Positions 1-11,800 of a stretch of DNA of 64,000 nt are shown here, piece after piece. The DNA is taken from assembly GCA_037953625.1 (NCBI GenBank), contig CM075649.1, forward strand, positions 121,145,290 to 121,209,289, in the 5' to 3' direction. The position numbers and the translations under genes are program-made. The stretch is from Crotalaria pallida. Lineage: Eukaryota; Streptophyta; Magnoliopsida; Fabales; Fabaceae. The notes under the pieces were generated by a model. The model did not search any database. It was given only the letters and a program-made list of their open reading frames with translations, and was not told the origin of the DNA. Each line of letters begins with the position of its first letter. Within the stretch, counting starts at the first letter, position 1.

Positions 1-268
1 TGAGTAAACAACAGATTTGAAGCATATATTCACCATTGTCAAATGTAATAATGTATGATTGGTTGATAATGTAAAAAACTTTACAATAACCACATATTAT
101 AAATAAATCAAATCAAAAATAAATACAATCCTTAATGGGCAAATGTACACACGGAGTACAAATTGATTTAAAGCAATCATACAACAGATTTGAAGCATAT
201 ATTCAGTTACAAATTGAAAATCATATTAGAATCTTCTAAAATATAAAAGGGATAGAGAAAGCCATAAC

Positions 269-2699
269 CTTTCAGCTGAACCAGAGCCAGAAGCAACTAT
301 TGTATTTCTACCAAGATCATGCCTGTAAAGTAGCAATAACATTAGATTAAGTAGCCTTCAATAACAGCTATTCGGAAGCTTTGCACACTATGCAGGACAA
401 AAGCCATGTTTCAGTGAAGACACGAGGTACTAATGCTAGACATTTAAAGAAATCATATTCACAGTATAAGAAAAATCAAAACCCAAGAAAAGACAACTGG
501 AACAGAATACATTATACATCTTGAAGATGGAATACCAAATATTTCTTCTTTCAAGATAAGAAAAACGCCACACCTTCTTAGCAAACTTCTACCAATTTCT
601 GCAATCTACTATCACGTTCATATAGTGAGCAGTTTCTTATTTTGAAAACTAAATAAGTTCTTCAGACAACATTTTAAAATACCAAATACCACGTGATTCT
701 AATTAAACTTCTGCAAGCAGATTATATGATTACAATCTCAACTGTAACATAAACTAATATGTCAGAAAATATAAGTTTATAAATAACTGAATAACCATGA
801 AGAAAAAATTTCAAATAAGCATGGCGCAAAAAGGTGATTCATTAGTTGAATAAATTGAATACATATTGATACACAAAGAGCCTGTTTGACAAAACTAGCT
901 TATAACTGTGAGATTATGACTGATAGTTGTGAGCTTATAGCTGTGAACCTAGCTGACAGCTGTGAGATTGTAGTTGAAAGCTTATAGCTGTATAGCTAAC
1001 TTATTGAAGTGGATCCGTTTGGCAAAACTAGCTGTACAACTAGCTGAAATTTGTTAAATGACTTAAACGATATAATTTGACCAAGATATATGATAATAAT
1101 TAAGAAAAAAATAAAGGCCAAAATTGAGATATAATTTATTGAAAGTTCTTTCATTTTTTTAAAAGCTACTTCACATAGCTTTCTGAAAGCTAGCTTTCAA
1201 AAGCTATAAGCTTCTTTTGTACAAGCTATAAGCTTCTTTTTTTCTTATTCACCAAACAGCTCTAGTAGCTTATTGACTAAGTCAATAAGTTAAAAGCTAC
1301 CAGATAAACTATAAGTTTGCCTTACCAAACATAGCCAAAATCAAAGAAAAATGGATTAAACTATACTTACGGAGCTGTCGATGGCATTGTTGGGCCTACA
1401 ACCAAAGCATTTTGGGGTCCTCCTTTATGGGGATCCTTAGAATCTCCTGGACCTGCCAAATTTATAAGAATTAATGAACAATATCAACATCTTGGGCACT
1501 ACCAACCAGATGCTCTTATCTATTTTAGACTGAATAGAAAATTGCATAGATAGCCTGCTAAAAGGCAAAAGAAAAGGGGGGAAAACTTATTGGGACAGGG
1601 AAGAGTTATTCAGAGGGCCAAATAACCTAAACTAATCATACGAGGAAACATATAATATTCAAAGCAAGCACATTATCCTGTTGCTATTAAATGCCAAATG
1701 TGTGTACTGTACAGGAACTTGATTCAAGAGTTATGTAAAGGCAGATAACATCAGGAGTTAGCATTCTTTGAATTTAAGGTTAACATTATTTATCACAAAA
1801 GTCTTTAACAGTGAAGTCACATACATAAAACATGGACGTCAAATTTGACAATCAAATTGGTAATTTTGTCGTCTACTGCTCTTCCCACCGAGGAAAGAGC
1901 TGTCCTGAGACTTAAGGCAAATGGATGGCTACATAGTAAAATTTCTAAACAAGATATTCCAAACATATACTCTCCTACAAAATCAAACAAAAAAAAAGGC
2001 GATAGTATCACACTCACACCAATAAAATAAAGACAATGGCAATGTAACAATAAGCCATTCGTTAAAACCACATAAAAACAAAAAGGTTAAGAAATCATAG
2101 CCACCATTAGCTCATTTCATCATCATTACCCATCATACCGAGATGATAAGTATGACTAGTATCATACCTGGAAGAGCAAGCACACTAGAGGGCCCCGGTT
2201 GCTGACCGCGATCCTGTGTGGCAGATTTAACTTGACTAGGAGGTTGATTAGTGGTGCTTTTGATTCCACCATACTCCACATTCACCTAGTTTTCATTGCA
2301 AACCACATAGCATAACCTAACCTCAGTTCATAATCCAATATTCTTTTAAAAAATTTCAAACTGCCCAAGTTAATCGAAAATTCAAAGCGCACTATTATCA
2401 TTAAAAATTTAAAATCCAGATTAACTAACCTTGTAGTTAATGCGCATTTTCTTACTGCATAAGAATTTTAAAAAAAAAAAAAAAAACAAAGTGATAAATT
2501 AAATTAGCATTGGTGTGTAAGAATTTGGCGAAATAACTTAAAAAGAGAAGAACTTGAAAAAGGGGCAGTGGTACCTTTCGGCATCCGGTGGAGGGAGTTG
2601 GGCGTGAACGGGAGAGAAGAGATCAAGGGCACGCTTCAGTGACTTGAAGCTAAGCTTCTTCAGTGACTGTGGCTCTACCGGTTCCAACTCACTCGCCAT
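269..2699 (-). CDS. PRL1: PRL1-type WD40 spliceosome-associated protein, 5' part of gene
   Basis: Five coding exons run right to left: 2575-2699, 2430-2454, 2168-2285, 1371-1452 and 269-322. All have GT donors and AG acceptors, and the phases join to an open frame of 134 complete codons plus two bases. The protein starts MASELEPVEPQSLKKLSFKS and continues with LKRALDLFSPVHAQLPPPD, the conserved N-terminus of Arabidopsis PLEIOTROPIC REGULATORY LOCUS 1. Later segments (VNVEYGG, QQPGPSSVLALP, NALVVGPT) match the low-complexity linker before the WD40 repeats. PRL1 family proteins belong to the nuclear NineTeen complex, which acts in pre-mRNA splicing and in sugar and hormone responses. The seven-blade WD40 propeller must lie beyond the left edge. 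The second exon is only 25 nt (SKKMRINYK) and easily missed. The start codon is the first ATG after a 5'UTR intron. No break is visible. PRL1 versus a close paralogue cannot be settled from the N-terminus. Confidence 0.9.
878..1336. mobile_element. MITE-like element in a PRL1 intron
   Basis: The left end AGCCTGTTTGACAAAACTAG and the right end, read inverted as GGCTATGTTTGGTAAGG, are imperfect terminal inverted repeats. The interior is built from repeated AGCTTATAGCTGT and AGCTATAAGCTT modules and has no ORF. It lies wholly in the intron between coding exons 4 and 5. The family looks hAT-like from the TGTTTGG ends, but I could not find a clean 8-bp target duplication, so the limits are approximate. 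Confidence 0.45.
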
Positions 2700-2706
2700 G
2701 GTGGGA

Positions 2707-3130
2707 CCTGTAATTCCACAACTCTCTTTAGGGTTAGGGTTTATAAAAATAAAAAATAAATAAAAAAATCGATGATCGAAAATGAAAGCATGAAACAAAC
2801 AAACAAATATAAGGGGGGAGGGAGAGGGGATACTGAATGCATCTGATGGATTCAAATATCCGAATAAATTGTTATTATAAAATAAATGTAAGCTTTCAAA
2901 AAGTGAAAATTACATGTGCGATGTTGAATGAGGGGAGAAGACCGAAAAAGAAGAACGAGAAAAATAAATAGGAGAAGGAAAGAAAGCTAAGCTTACAGTG
3001 AGTGGTTGCCGGTGGCGGTTTTTTACGGCGGGATTGGGTGTGGTTTGCGGCTGTTGTCTGGGAAGGGAGTGTGGTGGTGGTCTGTGACGATGGGGAGAGT
3101 CGATGGAGATGAAAAGTTGGGGTTTTGACT
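2707..3130 (-). promoter_or_regulatory. 5' leader of the PRL1-like gene with a 5'UTR intron
   Basis: A non-coding leader exon is inferred from about 3130 down to 2997, rich in CCACCA and CTCTCC. It ends in a good donor (CACT|GTAAGC). The matching acceptor is TTACAG|GTCCCACC at 2708, eight bases before the ATG. A 5'UTR intron of about 290 nt is common in plant housekeeping genes. The exact transcription start is not visible; no clear TATA box stands out and the upstream sequence is AT-rich. Confidence 0.6.
2728..2744 (-). promoter_or_regulatory. telo-box (AAACCCTAACCCTAAAG)
   Basis: On the minus strand, in the 5'UTR intron just upstream of the PRL1-like start codon, there are two overlapping AACCCTAA units. 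Telo-boxes are known near the start of plant genes active in dividing cells. The site is seen directly; a function here is inferred. Confidence 0.5.
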
Positions 3131-3369
3131 ATGCTCCTCCTTCCAACGAGAAATTATTATTGGTCCTGAAGCACAAATCATTTATGTTTTAGGCTAATAA
3201 TAATAATCTAACACATATGAATAAAACACTTTTGGTTTTTTGTTAGATTTCATAATCAATTAAAAAAATAATGAAAAACTTACATAAAAAAAGACCTACT
3301 CATAAAGCTAAATATTAGAATCTTCATTTTTGTCATTTAAGTTCTTTTATTTAATTTTTTTTAACTTGA
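3131..3369. other. intergenic AT-rich spacer
   Basis: About 240 bases lie between the inferred 5' end of the PRL1-like gene and the first retroelement LTR. I see no ORF, repeat or RNA gene in it. Confidence 0.4.
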
Positions 3370-3689
3370 TGTTAACACTCAATTTTGTCCCCTAAAACAA
3401 AATAAAAATTGCATTAAAAATTTTTGAGAAAAAAAAATTAATTGAAAAGATTGTGTCCAAAATTTTGGCAAAATTAATTCAAAAGATTGAAAATCAATTA
3501 TTTAAAAAAAGAAATATTTTGATAATTAATTAAAAATCAATTTAGAAAATTTTGAGAATCATTTAAAAAATTTGAAAATCAATTTGAGAAATTGAGAATC
3601 AATTTGATTTAATTAAAGGTTTTTTTTAATCATAAATATTTGAAAAAATTACAATTGATTTTTGACAAATTTTTCTAAATCTGATTTTT

Positions 3690-4353
3690 TTTTTTTTTAC
3701 TATAAATAGAGGTTCCTTCCTCACTTTGGGGAAGAGGGGAAAAATTTTTTGAAGAGAGGTGCACAGAAAAAATACAAAAATTGGGTGAGAGGTGCACATA
3801 AATTTAAAAAAAACACTTGTGTCCAGTAAGACTCGTACGTGGTACTCCATTTCCACCGAAGTCCGGTTTGTTTGTTTTGTTTTTTCCTTCTTTCGTGCTA
3901 AGCACTCAAATTCAAAATATGCTGCATAACTCAATCTGTTACAGCATCAAGTTTGTTTGTTTTTTTTATTATTATTATTTTTATTTATTTATTACTCTTT
4001 CTTTTTTTCCTTTTAAATTTATATTTTTATTAAAAAATAATTAAATAATTAAATAATAATAATAATAATTTAAAGTGCAGTCATTTTTCTATTGTTATCT
4101 AAAATTTTCTAAACCTGATTTTTTTTTTTACTATAAATAGAGGTTTCTTCCTCACTTTGGGGATCAGGGAAATTTTTTTGAAGAGAGATGCATTAAAAAA
4201 ATACAAAAATTGGGCGAAAGGTGCACATAACTAAAAAAAAACATTTGTGCCCAGTGAGACTCGTACGTAGTATTCCATTTCCGCCTGCGTCCGGTTTGTT
4301 TTGTTTTGTTTTTTCCTTCTTTCGGTTTTCGTGCTAAGCACTCAAATTCAAAG
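3690..4353. repeat. tandem duplication of an LTR promoter segment, period about 431 bp
   Basis: The segment with TATAAATAGAGG, TCCTCACTTTGGGGA, GAGACTCGTACGT-like and GTGCTAAGCACTCAAATTCAAA occurs from about 3690 and again from about 4120. The TATA boxes are 431 bases apart. The second copy continues beyond the Copia insertion at 8890 (TCTGTTGCACAACTC..., matching 3930 onward). The copies differ at many bases, so the duplication is not recent. Confidence 0.8.
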
Positions 4354-6003
4354 TGTAAGAACTACAATCGGTGGGTGAATAAACTAGAGAACACTGGGAG
4401 AACACCTAAAAGGGGGTTGAATAGGTGTTTAAGAAACCTTGAAAGATTTTCGAACGAAACAAATAAAACGAATGATTTTTACAAAATATTCAGCTCTTAA
4501 TCGATTAAGCAAAGTTGATAATTGATTATCCTTTGTGAAACTTGAGTTAATCGATTATTCAGATCAGTTAATCGATTATTGCCTGAGAACAGATTTTTGG
4601 CTAATTGATTAACACCTTTAGTTAATCGATTAATCACTGTTAAAACTGAAAAATCATTTTTCAATCAAATACGAAAATCAATCAATTAACACATAAGATC
4701 AGAAATAAAGCGGAATTGATTAACACCAATATTGTTAATGATTACCTAGGTTATGAAAATGATTTTTCCCAAATCAATTTGAATAATTAATACCTAATTC
4801 ATTAAATTATGGAAACTTTTCTAAGTTTTCAAACAAGAACAATATGGAATGGCAAAAACTAAAGAGTTAAGGGAAGAGAAGCTTGCTCAGAGATTTATAC
4901 TGGTTCACTCACAATCATCGTGAGCTACATCCAGTCCCCTCTTATCATAAGAGAGAGTTTATTCACTAAGGAATTAGAATTCTCAAATTACAAGTAATCC
5001 GTCTCTCAAGACTCACTTCTTGATAGCCTCTAAGAGATATCTCACTCTTGTCTTGCAATCCTATTGAACTTCTAATCTAACCTTCTTCCCTTGCTTGTTG
5101 ATAACCCCACAACAAGGCTTCCACTTGCTTGTTGATTCCTCACAACAAGACTTCCAATTTGCTTGTTAACACAACAAGACTTCCAACTTGATTTTCTTGA
5201 TGAACAACCACCAAGACTTTCACTTTGTTGTAGAATATTTGCCTCTTGCAATGATTACAACACAATAGAAAACACAATACCCTAATGAATCTCCTTCAAG
5301 AACTATGAACAATTAGTAATTGAGATTCAAAGGTTTCTTGATCAAAGAATATGAAAATGAAGAATTTTGATCTTTGAGAAAGTGAGAGAGAAAGTTGAGA
5401 GAATAGTGTGGCTTTGATCTTTCTAAAAATGATATGAAATTGAAATTGGTTTGTTCTAATGATTCACAAAGGTTGGGAAAAGATTTATATAGAATACCCA
5501 AAAGTTAGGAAACTTAAAAACTAATTTTGAGAAGGTCAGCAGGTGTTAATCAATTAACATATAGCCTTAATCGATTAAGCACTGTTGAATGTGTGTTAAT
5601 CGATTAGCCATTCTACTTAATCGATTAAGCACTGTAAAAATTAATTAAGAACTTGTTTTCTCAAAACTAAACCTTTTCTTTTCGAACCTTTAAGCCACCT
5701 ATTGATTTTAGGTTAGTGAAATACTCAAATTATAATATGATCATGCACTTGATAGAGATTCACTACCCTCTAATAAACTCTACCCAAACTCATCAAACTC
5801 TAAGACTCAAAATAAATATATTACAACTCAATACACATATTGAATCTTAATGAGCTTGCTCTCTCTTCATCATTGTTGTTTGTTGATCTTTGGTGAGCTT
5901 CTCCATGACTTGAGCTTGATCAAAACATTTGTCATTATCAAAACCACGCACTTGCATAATAGATCTCACAATTTTCACATGCACATGCACACTAGATCTA
6001 ACA
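4354..6003 (-). repeat. 3' LTR of the Copia element (left copy)
   Basis: It begins TGTAAGAACTACAATCGG and ends CACTAGATCTAACA on the + strand, 1650 bp. It contains several copies of TTAATCGATTAA-type words (near 4500, 4550, 4575, 4620, 5560, 5580, 5620). The boundary at 6003 rests on the adjoining polypurine tract. Confidence 0.75.
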
Positions 6004-6730
6004 ATCTCCCCCTTTTTTATTATGACAAACATGTTTTGAAGTTGTTTGAAGTTGTTGATTGTTGAACCATTTGATCACTTGGTGAGACTCTTGCTCCCCC
6101 TCAATAAATGCTTTTGACATTTGAAATCCAATTGAGTTAAGCTTGATTCTCCCCCTATCTTCAACAACTTTGCTCCACCTATATAAAAACAACAAAACAA
6201 CATTTTCTTCCCCTTTTGGCATTATCAAAAAGTAATATAACAATGAAATACTAAGCCAAAATAAGAGAAATTATCATTTCTTTCTCTACATAATTGATAC
6301 CAATTAATCAATGAACTATACTTTGAAATGTGATACCAATTGGAAAGAAATATAACAATGAAATATGATGCCAATTGGAACTAAAAAACATAATATCACT
6401 TGACAAAGTATGATATCAATTGTAAAGGAATATCACAATAACCATAATAGCCTGATAAACACATAATGAACACACAATGATATCAATTGTAAAAGAATAT
6501 ATCATGACAACACTTTGTGAATTTTCAACACAAATTATAAATACCAATTGTAAAAATTAGAAGATACCAATTGTAAATACTTGTGAAAACCCACTTGATA
6601 CCAAATGTGAGTTTTGTAGAAATAATACCAATTGTACCAATTTGTAGGACCTTTTCTTTGATACTTGAAGATGCAAATAATGAATATTACTTGTAGACCT
6701 TTTGCTCTTCAATCATACCTACAAAATAAT

Positions 6731-8502
6731 CATGCTTTGCTTTTTGGTATCCAAAGGGTCTTGGATCCATTTTTGTTAGTTAAGGGATTTTCACCATTCT
6801 TAACCCAAACAAAATTTCCTTTAGGTATACCATGCACTTTAATATAACACACATTTGAAGTATGTTCATGAGTACCACAATAGAAACATGTTGGTGTGTT
6901 TGAAAAATCAACCTTAGAGAAATCAACAACATTTCTATGAGACTTACTCTTAGCATTAGTATAACCCAAACCAAACTTGTTTGAATTTTCTCTTTGAAAA
7001 TTTAACAATGTGGCAATTTAATATCACCACTTGTGAAACTTGCAAGCTTATTTTTCAAAATAGCATTTTCATCCTTAAGCAATTTGCAATTCTCACAATC
7101 AACCACAACATTCAATCTACTAGCACAATCACAAGAAGAACTAGCATATATAAGATCAAGAGTTTCATTTTGAAGATTAAGCTCATCAACTTGTTTTTGA
7201 AGTTCTAAAATCTCTTGTTGATGTTTCAAAACGAGCTTCTTCCTTTCTATATTTTTCAAAGCTAGTTTCTTAAGTTGTTCATGCATTTCTTCATAAGCAT
7301 TATATAAAATTTCATATTTAGAAGAAATTTCGGATTTAGTATCACTTACATCGCTTTCCTCACTTTGTTCATTTGATTCATTACTTGAACTTTTTCTTCA
7401 TCTACTTGAACTAGCAAGTTAAGAGTAGCGATTTCTTCATCATCCAAAGAACTACTTGATGTGCTTTCCTTATCTTCTTCATCCCTAACAATGTGTGTCT
7501 TTTTGTGCTTTGGATGTTTCTTCTCTTTCTCCATCCTTTTGAGATACTTTGAACATGTATACTTGATATGACCGGGTTTTCCGCATTCATGGCAAACTAC
7601 TCCTTCTTTTGTTGTCTTGGTCTTGTAGTGTGGGGAATTTGTCTCTTTCCTTTTGTCTTTGTTCAACCTTCCTTTTCTCCTTAGAAGCTTGCTAAACTTT
7701 CTTAGTAGAAGTTTCATATCCTCTTCATCAATGTCCGAATCGGAATCTTCACTATCATCGGAACTCTCTTCCTTTTTATATGAACTTTTAGCCTTAAGAG
7801 CGATTCATTTTCTTTCTTTGTTCTTATCCGACTCTTCATGCATATGCAAACGTCCAAGCTCCATTTCATGTTCTTGAAGCTTTTCGAAAAGTGTAGCTAA
7901 GTCCATGGTGTCCAAGTCCTTTGATTTTATAATCGCGGTAACCTTAGGTTGTCATTCCCTGCTTAGACATCTTAAAACTTTGTTAACTAGTTCACAATTC
8001 ATGAAAGTTTTCCAAGAGCAATGACATGATTAATAATATGAGTAAAACGTTTTTGCATATTACATATAGGTTCATTAGGCAACATACTAAACAATTCATA
8101 TTCATGCATCAAAGAATTTAATCTAGCACGCCTAACTTCACTAGTGCCTTCATGTGTGACTTGCAAGGTGTCCCACATTTCTTTGGCATTATGACATTGG
8201 GAGACTCTAAAGAACTCATCATAAGATAAAGCCGAAGTGATGATGTTTTTAGCTTTTAAATCATATTGAATTTTCTTTTTATCATCATCGGTCCACTTAT
8301 CTTTGGGAGTGAGTTGAGATACACCTTCTACTTGTGTTGAGGGAATGTGAGGACCATTCTCAATGGCTTCCCAAATGTTCACACCTATAGCTTCAATAAA
8401 AATTCTCATTCTAACTTTCCAATAAGCATAACCCTCTCCACCAAACATATGAGGGCGGTTTATTGAAGCACCTTCACCACCAAAGGGATTCGTAGAACCC
8501 AT
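6731..8502 (-). pseudogene. Copia gag (UBN2-type) with CCHC knuckle and coiled coil, degraded
   Basis: The frame opens at ATG 8502 (MGSTNPFGGEGASINRPHMF) and runs to 7999 with the UBN2/gag pattern (YAYWKVRMRIFIE, AKEMWDTLQVTHEGT). It is frame-shifted after GKLS. The middle part resumes to about 7346 in another frame with a CCHC zinc knuckle (CHECGKPGHIKYTC, about 7580) and basic and acidic tracts. A coiled-coil stretch follows at 7286-7002 (EILELQKQVDELNLQNETLD). Then comes a second zinc-binding-like motif (CFYCGTHEHTSNVC, about 6890) and a stop near 6731. Gag packages element RNA. At least two frame breaks make this copy non-functional. No pol follows. Confidence 0.75.
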
Positions 8503-8575
8503 TGTAGTTTCCTCAAGGATCTTTACGAAAATAAAGCTCTATGCTCGCGTCTTTCGACTGAGCTTTGATACCAAT

Positions 8576-8884
8576 TGTAAGAACTACAATCGGTGAGTGA
8601 ATAAACTAGAGAATACTAGGAGAACACCTAGATGGGGGTTGAATAGGTGTTTAAGAAACCTTGAAAGATTTTCGAACGAAACAAATAAAACGAATGATTT
8701 TTACAAAATATTCTTTGCTTAATCGATTAAGAGCTGAATATTTTGTAAAAATCATTCGTTTTAATTGTTTCGATTTGTTTTATTCGAAAATCTTTCAAGG
8801 TTTCTTAAACACCTATTCAACCCCCCTTCTAGGTGTTCTCTTAGTGTTCCTTAGTTAATTCACTCACCGATTGTAGTTCTTACA
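8576..8884 (-). repeat. aberrant palindromic 5' LTR of the Copia element
   Basis: The left arm starts TGTAAGAACTACAATCGG at 8576. The right arm ends CCGATTGTAGTTCTTACA at 8884. The two arms are inverted copies meeting around CTTAATCGATTAAG at about 8720. The reverse complement of the right arm follows the intact left LTR a little further than the left arm does (TTCAGCTCTTAATCGATTAAG), so it is a second, inverted copy of the LTR end, not chance similarity. The remaining ~1.4 kb of the LTR is missing. Confidence 0.85.
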
Positions 8885-11800
8885 CAAAGTCTGTTGCACA
8901 ACTCCCTCCGTTGCAGCATCAGGTTTGTTTTTTTTATTATTATTATTTTTATTTATTTATTACTCTTTCTTTTTTTTTCTTTTAAATTTATATTTTTATT
9001 AAAAAATAATTAAATAATAATAATTTAAACTGTAGTCATTTTTTTCTATTGTTATCTAAAATTGATTGTGTTTTAGTGACTCAATTTTTCTAATCCAACT
9101 TTACTATTTGTGGTGAGTTCTTTTGGACTTCTTCTCCGCACCAAAAATAAATATATAAAAATAATTTTATTTACAATAATAATAAATTAAAAATACAGAT
9201 TTTTTCAATTGTTGTTCTAAAAATTGTTGCGTTTTGGTATATCGATTTTTCTCTCCCAAATTCAATGGAGAGATCTTTCGGGCTGTGTCTCCGCACAAAA
9301 ATATGTACACATAAAAAATAATTTTTTTATATAAATAAATTATAAAAATAAGAATAAAAAATGTTTCTTTAAATAAAAATTAAATTTATTTTATTAATTA
9401 ATTATTAACAACATGTGCTTTGAAAATCCACCTTCCCTTGTCTGAATGTCAAGGTCTTGTGCATGTTTCTCTCGGCATCAAACCTTTTTTCTAAAAAATA
9501 AAAATAAAAAAATTAATTTAATTAGAACTACGTAGCCTTGATTCCTCATTTTATGTTGGTTGTAACACCCCGATTTAGTAACTTGATTATATTTTTATTT
9601 GGTAAAAATCTGGGATTTTTTTTGTTGGTGATATGGTCATGAGTTCGCCTTTTCAAAACATTATCATTTTAAAAACATTTCGTTCATGTACCACGTCACA
9701 CATCAAGTTCCAAACCGAGATATAACCAACATCGCGCTTTGTAACTCTTTCCCTTCATTGTTATAGAATATTTTGTTCACCAAAATAAACAACGGTTCAT
9801 AAATATCATAGGTGAACATATTAAATTTATCAGGGTTATTAGTTTCTCAAAACAGGTCATAAAATCAAGCAAATTACATCGTGGTAGAGCAATAGTATCT
9901 TAGTAATCTCAAGGGGTACCTTACATTCTTAAACCACATAGATTAGACGTCCTATTTTACTGAACTCCTTTGAGGCTTCGTCTTGAGTTTCTCCTCCATA
10001 AGCCACCACCAGGCGCGTTGGCATAACAGGATCCACGTGTTCTGACATCTGTGGACATCGTCGCCGAAGTCCACAGGAAAAGAGAAGACAAAGAGAGAGT
10101 GAACATCCCGAACGAATTCTCGTCGACGGGGTGGAATTACAATAGGCAGATAAATTAAGACATAATATTAACAACATCATAACAACAGATAAGACACACA
10201 ACACATTTCACATTATTATCATCATTATGTATTTGTAAGTCTCAAGCTTTCCATTCTTTTCTCAACATCATTCATTTCTTTCTCAATTCATTTCCCAACG
10301 TTATTTCACAACTCTTATCTGTCACGACATTTCATCCTTGAGCTTATTAGTAACTTTCTTTTACTTGACCTTCTCATGGTACACTCATCCTGGGCCATTC
10401 CCGCTCTCATCGCCAATATCTTTATTATATTCCGATCTCTTAGTCTAAGAATCTTTTCAATGTGGTGAATTACTTTATTAAGTTTTATCAAATCATATCC
10501 ATCGATGACAGAGGATATAAAATTGTCATCTTGGAATTAGTTAGCACACATACATCTCCTCCAATCATCCCAAGCCTAGTCGGAAGCAAACGGGACGTAC
10601 AAGAACCATAACCCACGTCGGTCGAACAGTCGAGAAAATCCAACAGCATATAATATATTTGTCAAGACCATAACCGCACAGGCCGGTCATTAAGACAATC
10701 CATATTTTACGCGATACCGCAAGGGCCCAAAATCATTCGACTGCCTGCCTCGTTCAGGTTCCCTCTCACCGTTTCGAATTTGATCAAGGGGGCTACAGTG
10801 CTTTTCTAGTCAGCTGTGCAGAACACGCTACGATGCCTTGGGTATTAATCCCTGTTCACTTATAGACTCGTTCCGCCTAGAAAAGTACTCTAGGTTACTT
10901 GATGTTTCACCGTCATCACCCTCCCCTATCACAATCACTCACCTGAATATCCGCAGATAAACAGGGTATCTTCCTCTCCACTACTTCATACTCAACTAGC
11001 CGCGTTATGATTAATATCTTTTAATGTTTTATCAATGTTTTATTACTACCTTATTAACCCTAAAGTTCGGACGAGTCACCCTTGTACATCCCTTCGGTGA
11101 TCCTCGACCTCTAATTATCCATCTTTCACATTAGTCTTTCCCAACCATACTTTGCTTAACTCATCAGGGCTCGGACACACGAGCATACCGCACACGTGGC
11201 CAACACAAGCTCAATTTTGAAAACGCAAAATCTAACTTGATGCACATTGGGAAGTTCTACTATCACATGTCCCTCATATCCACAACAATTTATTCTTTCC
11301 AATTTACTTTTGCACCAGTCCAATTTTCTTTCTTTACTTCTCCTTATAACAATCTTTTCCTCATGGCCAAACTGGGCCTTTATCAACTCTTTCATACTCC
11401 TCATGACCTTTCATGCGTCCTCACATCATCTTTAAACCATCATTAATCAAACAAAGCAATATAATAATATAACATAATTACTTTTCAATTTCAGATAAAA
11501 GTTTAACAGGTATAGAGCAACATATCATATCATTTCATCATCATAAATAACATCATGTCATAACATCATAACAAAAAGGGATGTCTTAGTCCTGCGTATC
11601 AGTGGCCAAACATACATACCCAACTGCCACTATACGACTGACTCTTAGACCCCACGTTTCGGCTTTTGAGATGGCCAGGAACAGCTTAATATTTTACCTA
11701 AAGACCACAGTGTCTTAGGGAGCCCCTCTCTCACCTCTTGTCTAGCTTGCATGATCAGAAAATCGCTGCAGGTCCATCCGACTGACAGCAGCTCCGAACT

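Larger units (their letters stand above)
4354..8884 (-). mobile_element. non-autonomous Ty1/Copia retrotransposon with a palindromic 5' LTR
   Basis: The element is flanked by a perfect 5-bp target duplication, CAAAG (4349-4353 and 8885-8889). It reads on the minus strand. The PBS complement at 8562-8573 is TGGTATCAAAGC, matching initiator tRNA-Met. The polypurine tract is the complement of ATCTCCCCCTTTTTTATT at 6004-6021. The 3' LTR is the left copy (4354-6003). The internal region holds gag-derived sequence only; protease, integrase and reverse transcriptase are absent, so it must have been moved in trans. The right LTR is only 309 bp and is an inverted duplication. The interval 6022-6730 between PPT and the gag remnant has no recognisable gene. 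Confidence 0.85.
3370..9560 (+). mobile_element. Ogre-like LTR remnant (H), interrupted by a Copia element
   Basis: The left end TGTTAACACTCAATTTTGTCC closely resembles the LTR start at 62638 (TGTTGACACCCAATTTTGTCC), a form I associate with Ogre/Tat-type LTRs. A TATA box (TATAAATAGAGG) occurs at 3701 and again at 4132, because the promoter segment is tandemly duplicated. The Copia element at 4354-8884 splits the second copy, and H resumes at 8890. Near 9530 GAACTACGTAGCCTTGATTCC resembles the end region of such LTRs. H stops where element B begins at 9561, so the rest of H is presumably beyond the window. Low-complexity AT repeats (AAAATTTTGAGAATCA-like, 3480-3620) fill its first part. No coding capacity is seen. 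Confidence 0.5.

Noticed and set aside
9929..10204. Minus-strand ORF in the B LTR, repeated at 36923-37198
   Set aside because: It is open in both copies and lies at the place of the small ORFs of J, D and F, but has no ATG after an acceptor that I can support and no domain; not listed as a gene.
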